A DNA stretch of 64,000 nucleotides from Tetragonia tetragonoides. Taxonomy: Eukaryota > Streptophyta > Magnoliopsida > Caryophyllales > Aizoaceae. Positions 15,101 through 25,509 of this stretch are shown here, one piece after another. Below the pieces are notes generated by a model. It did no database searches. It saw only the letters and a list, made by a program, of their open reading frames with translations, and was not told the origin of the DNA. The stretch is taken from contig CM076141.1 in NCBI GenBank assembly GCA_038025085.1, forward strand, positions 10,852,001 to 10,916,000, read 5' to 3'. Positions within the stretch are counted from its first letter, which is position 1. Each line of letters begins with the position of its first letter. Made by a program: the position numbers and the translations under genes.

Positions 15101-18100
15101 TAGTAGTCAAAGGGCTGCTTTGGATTGTAACTCCAATTTTCTTAGTACTCAATAGGATATAGCAAATAGGTCACAGTACAGATGTGTCTGTCATTGCCAG
15201 CTCTAAAGTAATGGCCCAACCAGATTCCATTGAAACTAGTATCAAACTGCTATATGCTTTTTATCTTGGATTAGGCTACACCAGTGAACCTGCTAAGTTT
15301 CTTAGGTTGTGTAATTTGATCTCTTCCTTTAGCATCATCATGTTGCTTCATTTGGCGCTTTTGTCACTAAGATTCATGTTATTTTCTAAGTGGTACATTA
15401 GGTTATTGGATACTTCTGATTATTTTTCTATAACTAATTTTCTTCTTGTTTTCAATACCATAATTTTGGTTCTGAGATTCAAAGAAAGAACCAAATTCTG
15501 CTCCTAGAACACTTCTTTAATTCATTGATTTTGATTTTTAATCTTCTTTTTGCTGTTTGTTATTGTTCAAACAGCTTTTCATGAAGCTCGAAACCAGTCT
15601 TATTGTAGAAAAACGCTTTGTCACTCGACTTTTCATCTCAAATATATACTCCCTCCGGTCCACGAAAATCTTTACGCTTTCCTCTTATATTTGGACCAAG
15701 GAAATCTTTACATTTCCTTATATGGCAGTGTATTTGAGAACCCTTTACTATTTTACCCCTCCCACCTTCTCACCCCCATGTGCCTATTTTCAACACTCTC
15801 TCTCCACTAGCTACAAAAGTAAGGAAAGTAATACAAAAGTAAGGAAAGCAATAAATACCCACTAAAATATTATTTTCTCTCTCTTAACCCTTTACCATGT
15901 GCTCAAATGTGTTTTCCTTTATATTTGTGTTATTCTCTAAACGTCAAGATTTCCGTGGACCGGAGGGAGTATTTTTTTCTTCTGAGTGGTTTGGGACGGA
16001 GTGGCCATAGAACTCATGTAATTCTGCCCAGGTACATTTCGTGCCAGGGGAAGGGAAACAGAAGTCCAAAGGGAAATTAGTTCCCATTTGCTGCATTACT
16101 TTACTACAGTCTACATGTGATACATAACACCTCTTATTGACTTAATTATAATTGATTTAGTGTAGTAAGTCAAAGTCCAACTTACCTGATTGGGCTTTTG
16201 CTCTATTGCAGAATCAAGATGATAATGATCATATGGCTTATTGGCTGTCAAACACGTCAGCTTTGCTATTCCTTCTTCAACGTAGCCTGAAACCCTCTGG
16301 TGCTGCCGGTGGTACAACACAGCGTAAACCACCGCCTCCGACATCCCTTTTTGGGAGGATGACAATGGTATTGGATCTTTCTCATCCTCAATACAATGCC
16401 AAAATACATCTGGCCTGGTTACCTTACTAATATTATGCGCCAATTTCCGCAGGGATTCCGCTCCTCACCTTCTTCAGCTAGCATTGCTGCAGCAGCTGCT
16501 CTTGAGACTGTACGCCAAGTTGAGGCTAAATACCCAGCTTTGCTTTTCAAGCAGCAGCTCACTGCATATGTGGAGAAAATTTATGGGATTATTCGTGACA
16601 ACTTGAAGAAGGAGTTGTCTTCGTTGCTTTCCTTGTGCATCCAGGTACTTTCAAAATTGATTTAGCTTCTTACCTCGCTTTAATGTTGCATCTCATTACA
16701 TCTTAAATCAAGTTTACTACAAATAGCTTCCCAGCATTGCATGTATTGCAACCTTGCAGGGGTAAAGATGTAGACATCTGAGCCCTTAAGGCCCATCCTA
16801 GGTGGGATGGTGGTTGGTCAATTCAGCGTTTTCCATATGCTCTCATTCAAGGTTTTAAGCAGTATTCCAAGGTGCAGTACATGCTGACCGGGTACTTACC
16901 CGGTTCTCGCCGGCAGTATTGTAACATGAGAGACAGTGGCTAATGGTACGGGGCTATGTTATAACCTCAAAGATTGGGCCATTTTTCTGAAGAGATGAAA
17001 GGGTCATATAGAATATAGATAGTGTGATGCTTTGGATTTGCTGAAACCCTAAGGGTGTTCATGTGGACCATTGCTTTTGTAAATCCTCAAAGGGGGAAAC
17101 TTCAACATTTCCTGGCCAATATGAGGTCCTGGGAGGTTGGAGCCAGATAGCAGTGTTAGGATTGAAGTAAATGTGTTATTCACAATATTAATCTTGAAAA
17201 TTCATGTTTTTTATTTTATTTGATTTACCAACTAGTATTGAGTTCCCTTTCAATGTCTACCTGGAGAGTAACTAGTTGTGTTCACCATTTAGATTTAAAA
17301 TAATTTTAGGTAGTGCTCTTCAATATTTACAGTGGAGTGTTCTCTTTTAGTGATTTGTCAGAACCTGGGAAATCTAGCAATTTGGTTTCCCTGTTGGATT
17401 TGAATTTGGGACTGGTGGCATTTATATATAGTGTCCAGAGAATATGTGGCAAAGTTCTGTGGACCATATTGTTTTATGTCTCAAATTATTGGGTCCCCAT
17501 ATCATTGTCTTTCTTCTCGGACATTCTGATCAGTGTTGGGCTTTTACCTTTGCCTGCTGCAATGTTGATTGTGCCTTTATATGAGGTCACTGAAGATATC
17601 AAGTCACTGTCATCGGAAAAAAAATTATTGCTAAATTTTTACTAAATCTGTGATTCACTTTTGTCACAAATGCTAAATTTTGTAGGCACCTAGAACATCT
17701 AAGGGAGGTGTGCTAAGATCAAGTCGTTCCTTCGGCAAAGAGTCTGTCATAAATCACTGGCAGAGCATTATTGAGAGCCTCAATTCACTTCTCAATACGC
17801 TAAAAGAAAATTTTGTAAGCCATATATATTTCTTGTCTACTGTTTTGTTATATACAGTTATGTATATGCACAGTTATTTGAAACTAAGACTTTTCTCCTT
17901 TCTTTTTCTTTTTTTTTTTTTGTTGATGCTGGTGTTCAGGTGCCTCCTGTTCTTTGCCAAAAGATCTTTACGCAGATTTTTTCGTATATTAATGTACAAC
18001 TCTTCAACAGGTTAGTTCTATTCTTGTTAATTTATTATAGTAATGTATTTTGTTTAACATGTATAAGCCTTGTTGAGCTTGTATTTCATGTTTCAGTCTT

Positions 18101-20904
18101 CTACTACGTCGTGAGTGTTGTACCTTCAGCAACGGGGAGTATGTGAAAGCTGGATTAGCTGAGTTAGAGCTCTGGTGTGCTCAAGCAAAGGAAGAGGTAC
18201 TTGTATATTGCTCTAATTTTTGTCTTGCCAGATGTTTTCATTTTTTATTTTTCCTATTATATCATGCTTCTCTACTTTATTTATTTATCATCTAATACCA
18301 AGATACTATTGATTTCGCAGTATGCAGGTTCATCCTGGGATGAACTTAAGCACATAAGACAAGCTGTTGGGTTCCTGGTATGTCCCATTTATTTTGTGTA
18401 GTGGCCATTTTTATTTTTTTGTTAATGGAAATTATTTGTCTTGTTTTCTTCCACCATTTTTAATTTGTCGATGAGAGTTTTAATCCTTGATGAATATTAT
18501 CTGTCTTTGTAAGTTGCTTTATGCTTTTAGCATTCTATTTGCTGATATTTGGTTTGACAATGTGGTCTGTGAAATTCTGATTCTAAACATAGCAAAATGC
18601 TTTGCTTTTCATCACAGGTGATACATCAGAAGTACAGGATTTCTTATGATGAAATAACACACGATCTATGCCCGGTAAGTCTATCTCTACCATGTTCTGT
18701 TTGCACAAATCTACGTAGTACATGGTTATGTGGTAAGGAGTGGGATGGGTTGTCTGAAGAGTACTTTGATTATATAGTCACTGTGATCAAATAATAGCTT
18801 GCAGTTTTTGCAATTTATCTTTATGTGGAACATAGATATAGCTTGTAACAATAGAAAGTTATTATAGCGTTGACTGAGGTAGCATATGAATTATGAATAT
18901 GATGTAGGAAAATATGATCTAACCTGGTCAATATACATGGGGGACTCTATTATTCTCTTACACTTGCGGAAGAGCAATCTTAGCCCTAGGTTGCATGGGA
19001 GCCTTGCTCTATATTAGCAGGATTTTTGTAGAGAATAGAAGGAAAAGAAAAGAATGTTGGGTGCATAGATCATATCTCATTGTCTTTAACCTCTTAGGCT
19101 ATACCTTCCTCATTAATTTAAGTTTTAACGGGATAAATCTTCTCTCACTAAATGGTGACAATTCTTTATATTCAGGTATTGAGTGTCCAGCAACTGTACA
19201 GAATATGTACCTTGTATTGGGACGATAACTACAACACACGAAGTGTCTCCCCCGATGTAAGCTTGCTTCCCTGTTGTGCTGGCGATCTGGCACCACCAGC
19301 TTCATGGCTCTCTGAATTTATTGGGTGATTGCTATTTTTATTTTATACGGTCTTTTCTTCCTTTTCCTTCAGGTAATCTCCAGCATGAGAGTACTAATGA
19401 CTGAGGATTCGAACAATGCTGTTGGCAATTCCTTTTTGTTAGACGACAGTTCCAGGTAAAATTCCTCACCATTCATGGAAATGGGTGGTCAAATTTATTT
19501 ATTTTATTAATATTTGGAATTGCCGTTTTGCTTAACTTCTACCAACTTTTTCTAACAAAAAACAACTTCAACTACGCCATCCTCCACCTTCAATTTCTAA
19601 GAAGTTGACATGGGGCTAGAAATAGAAGTTACAATCTGTAACTGTTTTTTTCTTGTTCTTTTCCCTACGCTGCAATAACTTCTACTTCTACTTTTAGCCT
19701 GATCAAAATTCTTAGGAGTAGTTGGATAATATATCACATGATATGATGATATCATAGACACAACTATCTTTGGTAATCGATATCCTGTTATGGTTGTAAG
19801 TTGTACCTGTAAGTGCGAGATGGCTTTATTTTGATTGAAATATCTAAGTTTTATTCCAAAAAAGAGAAGTTCGAGATGGAGGCGGAGGGGGTTGGGAAGA
19901 AGGGATTTGAAAAGAGAAGTTGACGTCGCAGAAGCTATAGGCCAAACTGGTAATTTTTTTTTAAGAATTGGGAAGCACATCAGTCATGGCTCAGGAAATA
20001 AGCTATAGGCCAAACTGGTAATCAGGCAGGATTTGACCCTTCTAGATCTTACCGAGGACTTTGGTCCTAGATAGGAAATTATGGCGTAGCAGGATTCGTG
20101 TAGAGGATCATCGCTAGATTATGGTTGTGCATTGGCTAGTACTAGAGGTTGAGTCATTTTGTTTATAGCCTGTAGCGTCTCCTTCACTTTATGTTGTTCA
20201 AGTAGTAATATCTTGTGTTAGTATGTTTATTCCTTTACTTCTCTTGCCCTTTTGATCATCCTTTATTGCTTTTAAAAAAAAAAAAAAAAAAAAAACCTTT
20301 TTGAAAATGTATTTTAAAAAAAAAAAAAAACGTTTTTGTGGGTCTTTCGGAAACAGTCTCTCTTCTAGGCGACTAGTAGGGGTAAGACTGCGTACATCTG
20401 GACCTCCCCAGACCCCGCCCTAGGCGGGATACTTACTGGGTTGTTGTTGTTGTTGTTGTGTTGTATCAGTCATGGCTCACAAGTGCAGAGGAAACGTAAA
20501 GATTGAAATAAAAAAAAATTATTTGGTTCAGCAATTCACCTATGTCAAAGTTGCAATAGGGCTTTTCTTATTGCTGTCACACGTTGAATCGCAAAAGACA
20601 AAGGCTTTTCATATATTGTGAGCCTAAAAGAATGCTTATGCAATGACTTACTGACTATTAGGTCGTTTCCGAGATTTCATCTTACAAGTTTCTGGAAAAG
20701 GTCCCATGTGATACTATATGCATGCTTATTTCCTGTCTTTCTACCAAAATGTGTTAACCATGAAAATGGTCTATGCTTTGTGAATGCAGCATTCCCTTCT
20801 CAGTTGACGACATCTCCAGTTCAATGCAAAGTAAAGATCTCGTTGATGTAAAACCTGCTGAAGAGCTTCTTGAGAACCTGGACTTCCAATTTTTACACGA
20901 GTGA
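136..20904 (+). CDS. Plant class XI myosin heavy chain, 38 visible exons, 5' end outside window
   Basis: Actin-based motor that moves organelles and vesicles along actin in plant cells. The order is SH3-like N-terminus, motor head, six IQ motifs, coiled coil and globular tail with a dilute (DIL) region, which is the class XI layout; about 1,510 residues is the usual length. I joined 38 exons by GT..AG sites and similarity. All phases agree and the frame stays open for 1,513 codons to TGA at 20902-20904. Residue numbers here start at the first visible codon (136). The initiator codon is missing: in relatives exon 1 is very short, so it probably lies left of position 1. The C-terminus ends NLDFQFLHE. 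Intron 6 (2102-5573) and introns 12, 21, 28, 30 and 37 are enlarged, several by transposons. I cannot assign the paralogue by eye. Exon coordinates are given in the four domain entries. Confidence 0.96.
2294..3506. mobile_element. Unclassified ~1.2-kb insertion in myosin intron 6, imperfect long inverted ends
   Basis: The left end (GGTGCGTTTGGATCC..AGATTTAAATTC) and the reverse complement of the right end (GCTCTATTTGTTTATGG..AGATTTGATTTGAAATC) resemble each other over about 45 bp with many mismatches. Both flanks share words such as GAATTC and TTTGTTTGGGA. The interior holds a TATCGG-rich repeat (separate entry) and no long ORF. It could be a degenerate non-autonomous DNA transposon. No clear target duplication was found, so boundaries are approximate. 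Confidence 0.4.
2955..3150. repeat. Degenerate short tandem repeat, TATCGGCCGTAT-type
   Basis: Repeated variants of GTATCGGCCGTATGGGTCAT spaced roughly 12-16 bp fill this stretch (GTATCGG, GTATGGG, GTATTGG alternate). It sits inside the intron-6 insertion. Overlapping ORFs here in all three frames are a by-product of the repeat. Confidence 0.6.
3507..5574. other. Rest of myosin intron 6
   Basis: About 2 kb of intronic DNA ending at the acceptor before exon 7 (5575). A short GTATCCGTGTCGGATAC palindrome-like segment lies near 3783-3800. I see no coding exon, RNA gene or clear transposon boundary in the remainder. Confidence 0.5.
8398..8600 (+). mobile_element. Degenerate RTE-LINE or SINE 3' end in intron 12
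   Basis: The stretch GGGGTAAGCCTGTATACATC, then CCTAGGTGGGAGCC, then a GATGTTGATGTAGATGTTG tail matches the layout of the clearer RTE-type 3' end at 20,380-20,460. The rest of intron 12 (7908-9083) shows nothing else recognisable. Boundaries are uncertain. Confidence 0.45.
10595..11309 (+). other. Myosin XI neck with six IQ motifs (exons 19-21)
   Basis: Exons 10511-10688, 10778-10983 and 11190-11309 encode residues about 739-878. Six successive calmodulin-binding repeats can be read, beginning [70 protein letters not shown] and [14 protein letters not shown]. The last has TQ in place of IQ, which is common for the sixth repeat in class XI. Six IQ motifs predict a long lever arm and large step. 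Confidence 0.93.
11886..12468. mobile_element. Composite Tourist-like (PIF/Harbinger) MITE in intron 21
   Basis: Outer ends are inverted: GGTGGCGTTTACTTG on the left and the reverse complement GGTGGTGTTTACTAG on the right. The trinucleotide TTA flanks both sides (11883-11885 and 12469-12471), the Tourist target duplication. An internal boundary AAACAAGCCC followed by TTA at 12184-12186 splits the element into two related halves. Each half is itself foldback-like, with ATAGAGTAAATGTGGG near one side and CTCTATAAAATG near the other. It appears to be two related MITEs side by side, or one inside another. Confidence 0.75.
12605..14043 (+). other. Myosin XI coiled-coil segment (exons 22-26)
   Basis: Exons 12605-12703, 13207-13419, 13517-13656, 13779-13893 and 13999-14043 encode residues about 879-1082. 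They are rich in Glu, Lys, Gln and Leu with heptad spacing (for example [20 protein letters not shown] and [17 protein letters not shown]). This supports dimerisation of the heavy chain. A low-complexity Ser/Asn linker (about residues 1050-1082) separates it from the globular tail. Confidence 0.9.
14543..15648. other. First part of myosin intron 28
   Basis: Non-coding sequence between exon 28 and the Stowaway element. A weakly open stretch at 15184-15507 has no similarity I recognise. A poly-A tract lies at 14613-14630. Confidence 0.5.
15649..15969. mobile_element. Stowaway MITE in intron 28, 321 bp
   Basis: Terminal inverted repeats of about 28 bp with two mismatches: CTCCCTCCGGTCCACG at the left and its complement at the right end. 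TA flanks each side (15647-15648, 15970-15971). The CTCCCTCC terminus and TA duplication define the Tc1/mariner-type Stowaway family. There is no coding capacity. Confidence 0.88.
16745..16880 (+). mobile_element. Degenerate RTE-LINE/SINE 3'-end fragment in intron 30
   Basis: GGGGTAAAGATGTAGACATC followed by GGCCCATCCTAGGTGGGATG resembles the 3' terminal module of plant RTE LINEs seen at 20,380. The rest of intron 30 (16645-17685) shows no other element I can name. Confidence 0.4.
19994..20464 (+). mobile_element. 5'-truncated RTE-type LINE in myosin intron 37
   Basis: A 471-bp insertion is bounded by a perfect 15-bp direct repeat, ATCAGTCATGGCTCA (19979-19993 and 20465-20479). It ends in a (GTT)n tail at about 20442-20459. 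Near its end lie GGTCTTTCGGAAACAGTCTC, GGGGTAAGACTGCGTACATC and CCCAGACCCCGCCC, typical of plant RTE-clade LINE 3' UTRs and the SINEs that share them. Two poly-A runs lie at about 20275-20335. The reverse transcriptase part is absent. Orientation is the same as the myosin gene. Confidence 0.88.
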
Positions 20905-21370
20905 GGCTCCAGAGAACTCAAGAGCCACCCGTTCTTTTTTCGTCTTTCTTCCGCCAAAGGTAGAGATTATCTCAGGTTCTCTCTCAGGTAACAACGCACA
21001 ATCATTTCATTCATTCGTTCGTTTGGAGTTGTCATGCATGCTAGTAGAGTTATATAGTAATTCTTTTCATATAATCATATCGTTGTAAAGTTTTACAATA
21101 GTTTAAGGGAGGGGTTGAAAGTTGTAGTTTTTGTTCGTTTTCTTTTCCTCCTTTGGCCTCCGTTTTGCATTTTGCACACATTTGTTCCCTTTTTTCAGGT
21201 TTTGATTCATTTCTTCCCCTACTCAATATTTTTTTAATTTATAGGGGGGTAGAGGAATTTGGTATTTGTTTATGAAATGAGTTTAGCTGGTGGTTGAAAT
21301 AATTTCTCCACTGAATTTTCTTTTGTACAAAGAAACATTGCATATATGAAAGAAATGTTATTGTAATGGG
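20905..21370 (+). other. Probable 3' untranslated region of the myosin gene
   Basis: Pyrimidine- and T-rich sequence follows the myosin stop codon, with no ORF of note. I see no single convincing AATAAA signal, so the cleavage site is not defined. The end given is a guess from where T-rich 3'UTR-like sequence gives way to ordinary intergenic DNA. Confidence 0.35.
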
Positions 21371-22100
21371 AACTATTTCAAAGCAAATTGTGTGTCAAAA
21401 TCTTGTTATTTGTTCATACCCGTTGATCAGGCAGTGGCCTTGGAGTTGGAAAGTGCTAGTGTGAGGGGAAATCAACGATCCTTCTGAAAGTCAATATGTG
21501 TCTCGACTTCACAAATTATTGTCGGGGATGAGTGGGGGATGCGCTACTTCGCTATCCACCCCAAGCATAGAATGGCTAGTATTATTGTGGTAGTGTGTAC
21601 GCTCTCATTGTTGGTTGGGAATGGCAATATCCAAAAAAATGAAGTGATCCAATGGTGCATTAATATAATCAAACGAGTCCATTATGCATCAATGGATCGC
21701 GAAATTCGGAGTTGATTAACAAAAGGAAGAAGAAAAACTTCTGCTGGACTTGATTTTGGAGTTCATTTCGTAGAAAATATGTTGGATTCAATTTGATAAG
21801 AATGTAACCTATTGAACTTTAGTAACTTAATCCAAACGTGATCAATATTCAATAATTTTGAAAAAACTACACCATTTTTCACCCCAATTAGCCTAATAAT
21901 CTTTAAAAAAGGACTGGTTAATGACATGAGCTCAATTAGCCTTATAATCTTCAAAAAGGGAGCAGGTTAATGAGATGAACTATTAACCTTAATCATATAA
22001 CTCAAAATAAATCAAGAAGGTGAATCTTATGCTCGAATGGACTCAATTGGCATGTCAACATGCAAAAATTAAGTACAAAAAAAATAGGCTTAATCTTGTA
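21371..22100. other. Intergenic DNA, nothing recognised
   Basis: AT-rich sequence without convincing ORF, RNA gene or transposon boundary. Two similar short stretches containing CAATTAGCCTWATAATCTT lie near 21885 and 21935, a small local duplication. Confidence 0.5.
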
Positions 22101-22380
22101 AAGAAACCAATTAAACCAAAAGGTTAAGCCTTAGTTAGAGACCCAATTAAAGATTTTATGTCCTGCTCCTTCATGCGAGTGTCCATGACACTTGAAGCGT
22201 GAATGATGCACATACCCCTCCATATATTGTGATTAAAAGGCTCAATTATTGGAGTAAGGGGTTGCCATGATTCGAACTCAGAACCCCTGGTCACCAGACT
22301 CTGATACCGTGTGAAGGAACCAATTTAACCAAAAATTTAAACTTTCATTTAAGGATTCAGTTGATGGTTTTATGTCATAA
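22101..22380 (-). mobile_element. TRIM retrotransposon relic (minus strand)
   Basis: Two copies of a ~63-bp sequence lie in direct orientation at 22101-22163 and about 22313-22376. Each begins near AACCAATTTAACCAAAA and ends near TTTTATGTC. Between them, at 22298-22309, is the complement of an initiator-Met tRNA primer site (minus strand GGTATCAGAGT). Very short LTRs and a ~150-bp interior with no coding sequence fit a terminal-repeat retrotransposon in miniature. The LTR copies differ at many sites, so it is old. Confidence 0.72.
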
Positions 22381-22707
22381 TAAATCTCAATTTCATATGT
22401 TGTTTTTTCTTTCGGAAAAAAAATTCTATTCATCAATGGAAAGCATGCCAGAAATGCTAGGGGCTACTAACATACCCTATGAGCTATGATTGAGTAGCTC
22501 AACAGAGCTCTAGTTTGATAAGCTTCGATGGTCAACTTCTTTTAGCTATGGCTAGATTTTAACTTTAGTCAAGTGATATAAATTGAGCTTGATTAGCTTC
22601 TGAATTCAGTTTGCATTAACATGTATTGAGTGTAATTTTACCACACTTCATGCTACATTTAATAATTAAGCAAAATCTGGTACCAATGATCAATCAACTC
22701 CCTACTG

Positions 22708-22748
<41 letters not shown>

Positions 22749-23740
22749 TCGGGTGTGATAATTAATCAATTCCCTAGTTCCTATTTAGTTGATCAACATT
22801 ACTAGAATTACAACATCTATACAACTTATTAAGTGTTATAACGGTGAGGACTGAAGAAGAGTTCTCTAACTATGTACCGCTTACCGTCAAAAGAAAAACC
22901 ACAACTGTGCTTTGTATTGTGTAGTACACTACATTAGTCGACGAAAAAGGCCGAAAACGTGGGATGAGAGGGGAAAATGTAGGAGTGTAGGACCTTTGGA
23001 ATAAATAGGCACAATTGATGACTTTATATCAAAAAACTAAATAAGAAGATTGAGACATATATCCAAGAAATCAAATCACATACCCAATTTTTCTTTGCTC
23101 AAAAAATAGATCGAAATAGTAAGCCATGGGGACTTCACATGGACTTGCCTAATGCCTACATAACCATTTCATGCTTGTTTTAATCCCCTCCAAGTTGTAG
23201 GCTTTGGACCAAATATTTATATAGCCTCGTCAAAATTGGACCACCCTACTATATATAGATACTTACTGAGGTCGAATTTCTTTAAAAGCATTACCAAATA
23301 ATACAGCTGTAATCTTGACCATCTGTATATAATAACTAACCGTCCGTGTGGATTTTGCACAACTGGCCAAAAATGTCAATAATTTGGATTGGCCTATACA
23401 CTTCTATATGGATTTTCCTCCACAAATCAAGTGGATAATGGGTCCATCTCATATCTGTATGGACCTAATTTTAATGCTTCATGCCAAACATGAAGCATAT
23501 ACTCAAGAAAATATATAATCCATGAAGAAGTAAATTAAAGAAGGGATTACGCTTTCTCTGGGAGCCCTAATGAACTCTATTCGATACCTTTATATAGGGG
23601 TTGGTTTCGAGATGTGCCACACATTAGCTAGGAATCGACTCCGGGACTATGATGCCCTTTGGTATTACTCTTAACCTTTACGTTATATGTCTCGGGGGCA
23701 AGTAGAAGTAGCAGCAGACTAGCAGTTGATCAAAATAATT
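22381..23740. other. Intergenic DNA with a poly-T tract
   Basis: A homopolymer of about 37 T lies at 22711-22747. No gene or transposon with clear boundaries is visible in the rest. Confidence 0.5.
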
Positions 23741-24501
23741 TGGTGATACTGATACACAGCATGTCACTTAATTGTGGGTGTTAATATAAATGATCATATA
23801 GAATAGAAATTCTAAAAGTTTTGGGTTCCTTTGCAAATGTTAAATGACACCTCTTAACATAGGATCTTGGGTATTTTACGAATTAATTTGTGTAGCTGCT
23901 TTTATGGAGACTTAATCAAACTCATAATCTAAGGAATGGTGTTTTTTCTAGTATATTACAAGACTAATTATTTCAATGTAGACTAAGATATGTACTCAGT
24001 ATGTATTAACTATCATGTATTATGTCGCTTGAATGAAATAATTAAAGTATTACTAGTACATTGATTTCATGATGAACATGAAGTTGTGCGCGTAATTGGG
24101 GCCCTTTTTATGATGGGCCCTGGGCGGTCGTCCTCCCAGCCCTCCCCTTTGAGCCGGCTCTGGTGATACACAGCATGTCATTTAATTGTGTGTGTTAATA
24201 TAAATGATCATATAGAATAGAAATTCTAAAAGTTTTGGGTTCCTTTGCAAATGTTAAATGACACCTCTTAACGTAGGGTCTTGGGTATTTCACGAATTAA
24301 TTCGTGTAGCTGCTACTATGGAGACTTTATCGAACTCATAATCTAAGGAATGATGTTTTTTCTAGTATATTACAAGACTAATTATTTCAATGTAGACTAA
24401 GATATGTACTCAGTATGTATTAACTATCATGTATTATGTCTCTTGAATGAAATAATTAAAGTATTACTAGTACATTGATTTCATGATGAACATGAAGTTG
24501 T
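23741..24501. repeat. Direct duplication of ~340 bp around a GC-rich 73-bp spacer
   Basis: Copy 1 is at 23741-24087 and copy 2 at 24161-24501. They are roughly 96% identical by eye, with about 14 substitutions and a 6-base length difference near the left end. The spacer 24088-24160 is GC-rich and ends GAGCCGGCTC, so the minus strand starts CAGAGCCGGCTC, like some hAT transposon termini. Neither copy has TG..CA LTR ends, and no primer site lies in the spacer. Confidence 0.85.
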
Positions 24502-25035
24502 AACCATTCAAACAATAGATACTATGTATACGGAATAATGTAACTCTTCCGATATGAGATACTAGTTCTCACTCACTTTAACAATATGCACACAGCAATA
24601 CAAAGTGCATGCAGCGCGATGAAAATGATGGTAAACAGGGGGCGTGAGCAGCATGGCATAAAGTCAATTTACATTTAGGTCAAAACTTGGATCTTCTAGA
24701 TCATGACAGAATAAGCAAAAAGATCTACTACCCACATGTATTGAAGCAAATTATCAAGAAGAAGGATGGGCAGTAGGCCATACAAGATGTTTACGTTGTT
24801 GGTATGGTTGCCAGCAACACCTAAGCGTAGGGGGAATCAAGTCATTATTGTGAATGAATTCCCTATGTTTTGATCGGGTGAAGCTCTTATTGTCCCCTGA
24901 ACTTCCTTATTAGAATATGTCTTCAACATGGCAAGAGAGCCATAAATATCCATAAATATAACAAGAACAATATAGAACATATCATAATTGTGCATACTTG
25001 TTCCTATCAAAAAGAGAAATTGTAGACTTGTACAT

Positions 25036-25208
25036 TTTTTTGGTTCACACAAAGGATATCTACAGTGGACTACAATGACTATCTCCCTGCTGGCTTGTAA
25101 GTTGTTCAAGGGATTTAAAGCTGCTCTATATCCAATGCGAGATTTGAACCATCGACCTTGACTAAAGATAGATGAATCCCTACCACTCAACCACAGCCGA
25201 TCCTTTGT
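25036..25208 (-). mobile_element. tRNA-derived SINE (minus strand)
   Basis: On the minus strand an RNA polymerase III box A (GTGGTTGAGTGGTA, plus coordinates 25182-25194) is followed about 40 bp later by box B (GGTTCAAATCTCGC, 25137-25150). A short A-rich tail follows at 25036-25042. Imperfect direct repeats beginning TTGTAGAC flank it (25020-25035 and 25209-25226). The body is about 170 bp. It is not a working tRNA gene because no cloverleaf stems form around the boxes. Confidence 0.72.
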
Positions 25209-25263
25209 TTGTAGACACTTTTACATAATAATTAATAACTATATGTAATACATCTACGACTAT

Positions 25264-25302
25264 CTACTAGTAGATGATGATGATGATGATGATGATGATT
25301 GA
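25264..25302. repeat. (GAT)n microsatellite
   Basis: About nine uninterrupted GAT/ATG units lie in otherwise ordinary intergenic DNA. Confidence 0.9.
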
Positions 25303-25509
25303 TGGTCAAATAAACTTAGCTATGGCATTTGGTTTATGTGAATAATACTCGTTTTTGACACGCCATTAGATGACAATGTGAACTCCATGAACTTGAATTA
25401 ATGAGGGTGAGTGTTCAAATTGAAAGAGAATCATCCACTCAAAGTACAAACTTCTTATAGGTAATAATTAAGAGTACGACTTGGCTATGTGTTGAAAGTT
25501 TGAAACCAA

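Larger units (their letters stand above)
14150..20904 (+). other. Myosin XI globular tail with DIL region (exons 27-38)
   Basis: Exons: 14150-14233, 14372-14542, 16212-16367, 16453-16644, 17686-17814, 17940-18010, 18097-18196, 18321-18377, 18618-18674, 19176-19256, 19373-19455 and 20790-20904. They encode residues about 1083-1513. Recognisable class XI tail blocks include [75 protein letters not shown] and [20 protein letters not shown]. In this family the tail binds cargo receptors. The last intron (19456-20789) contains a LINE insertion and is one of the longest. Confidence 0.94.

Noticed and set aside
15184..15507. 107-codon plus-strand ORF in myosin intron 28
   Set aside because: Hydrophobic translation of T-rich intron DNA, with no start context or similarity; it would break the myosin frame if spliced in.
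23741..24501. Reading the 340-bp direct repeats as LTRs of a small retrotransposon
   Set aside because: No TG..CA ends, primer site or polypurine tract, and no flanking target duplication was seen.
24837..25190. 117-codon minus-strand ORF
   Set aside because: Its N-terminal half is the translated tRNA-derived SINE; the rest has no recognisable domain.
25137..25194. Possible tRNA gene from box A and box B
   Set aside because: No acceptor or anticodon stem pairs around the boxes, and the poly-A tail and flanking repeats fit a SINE.
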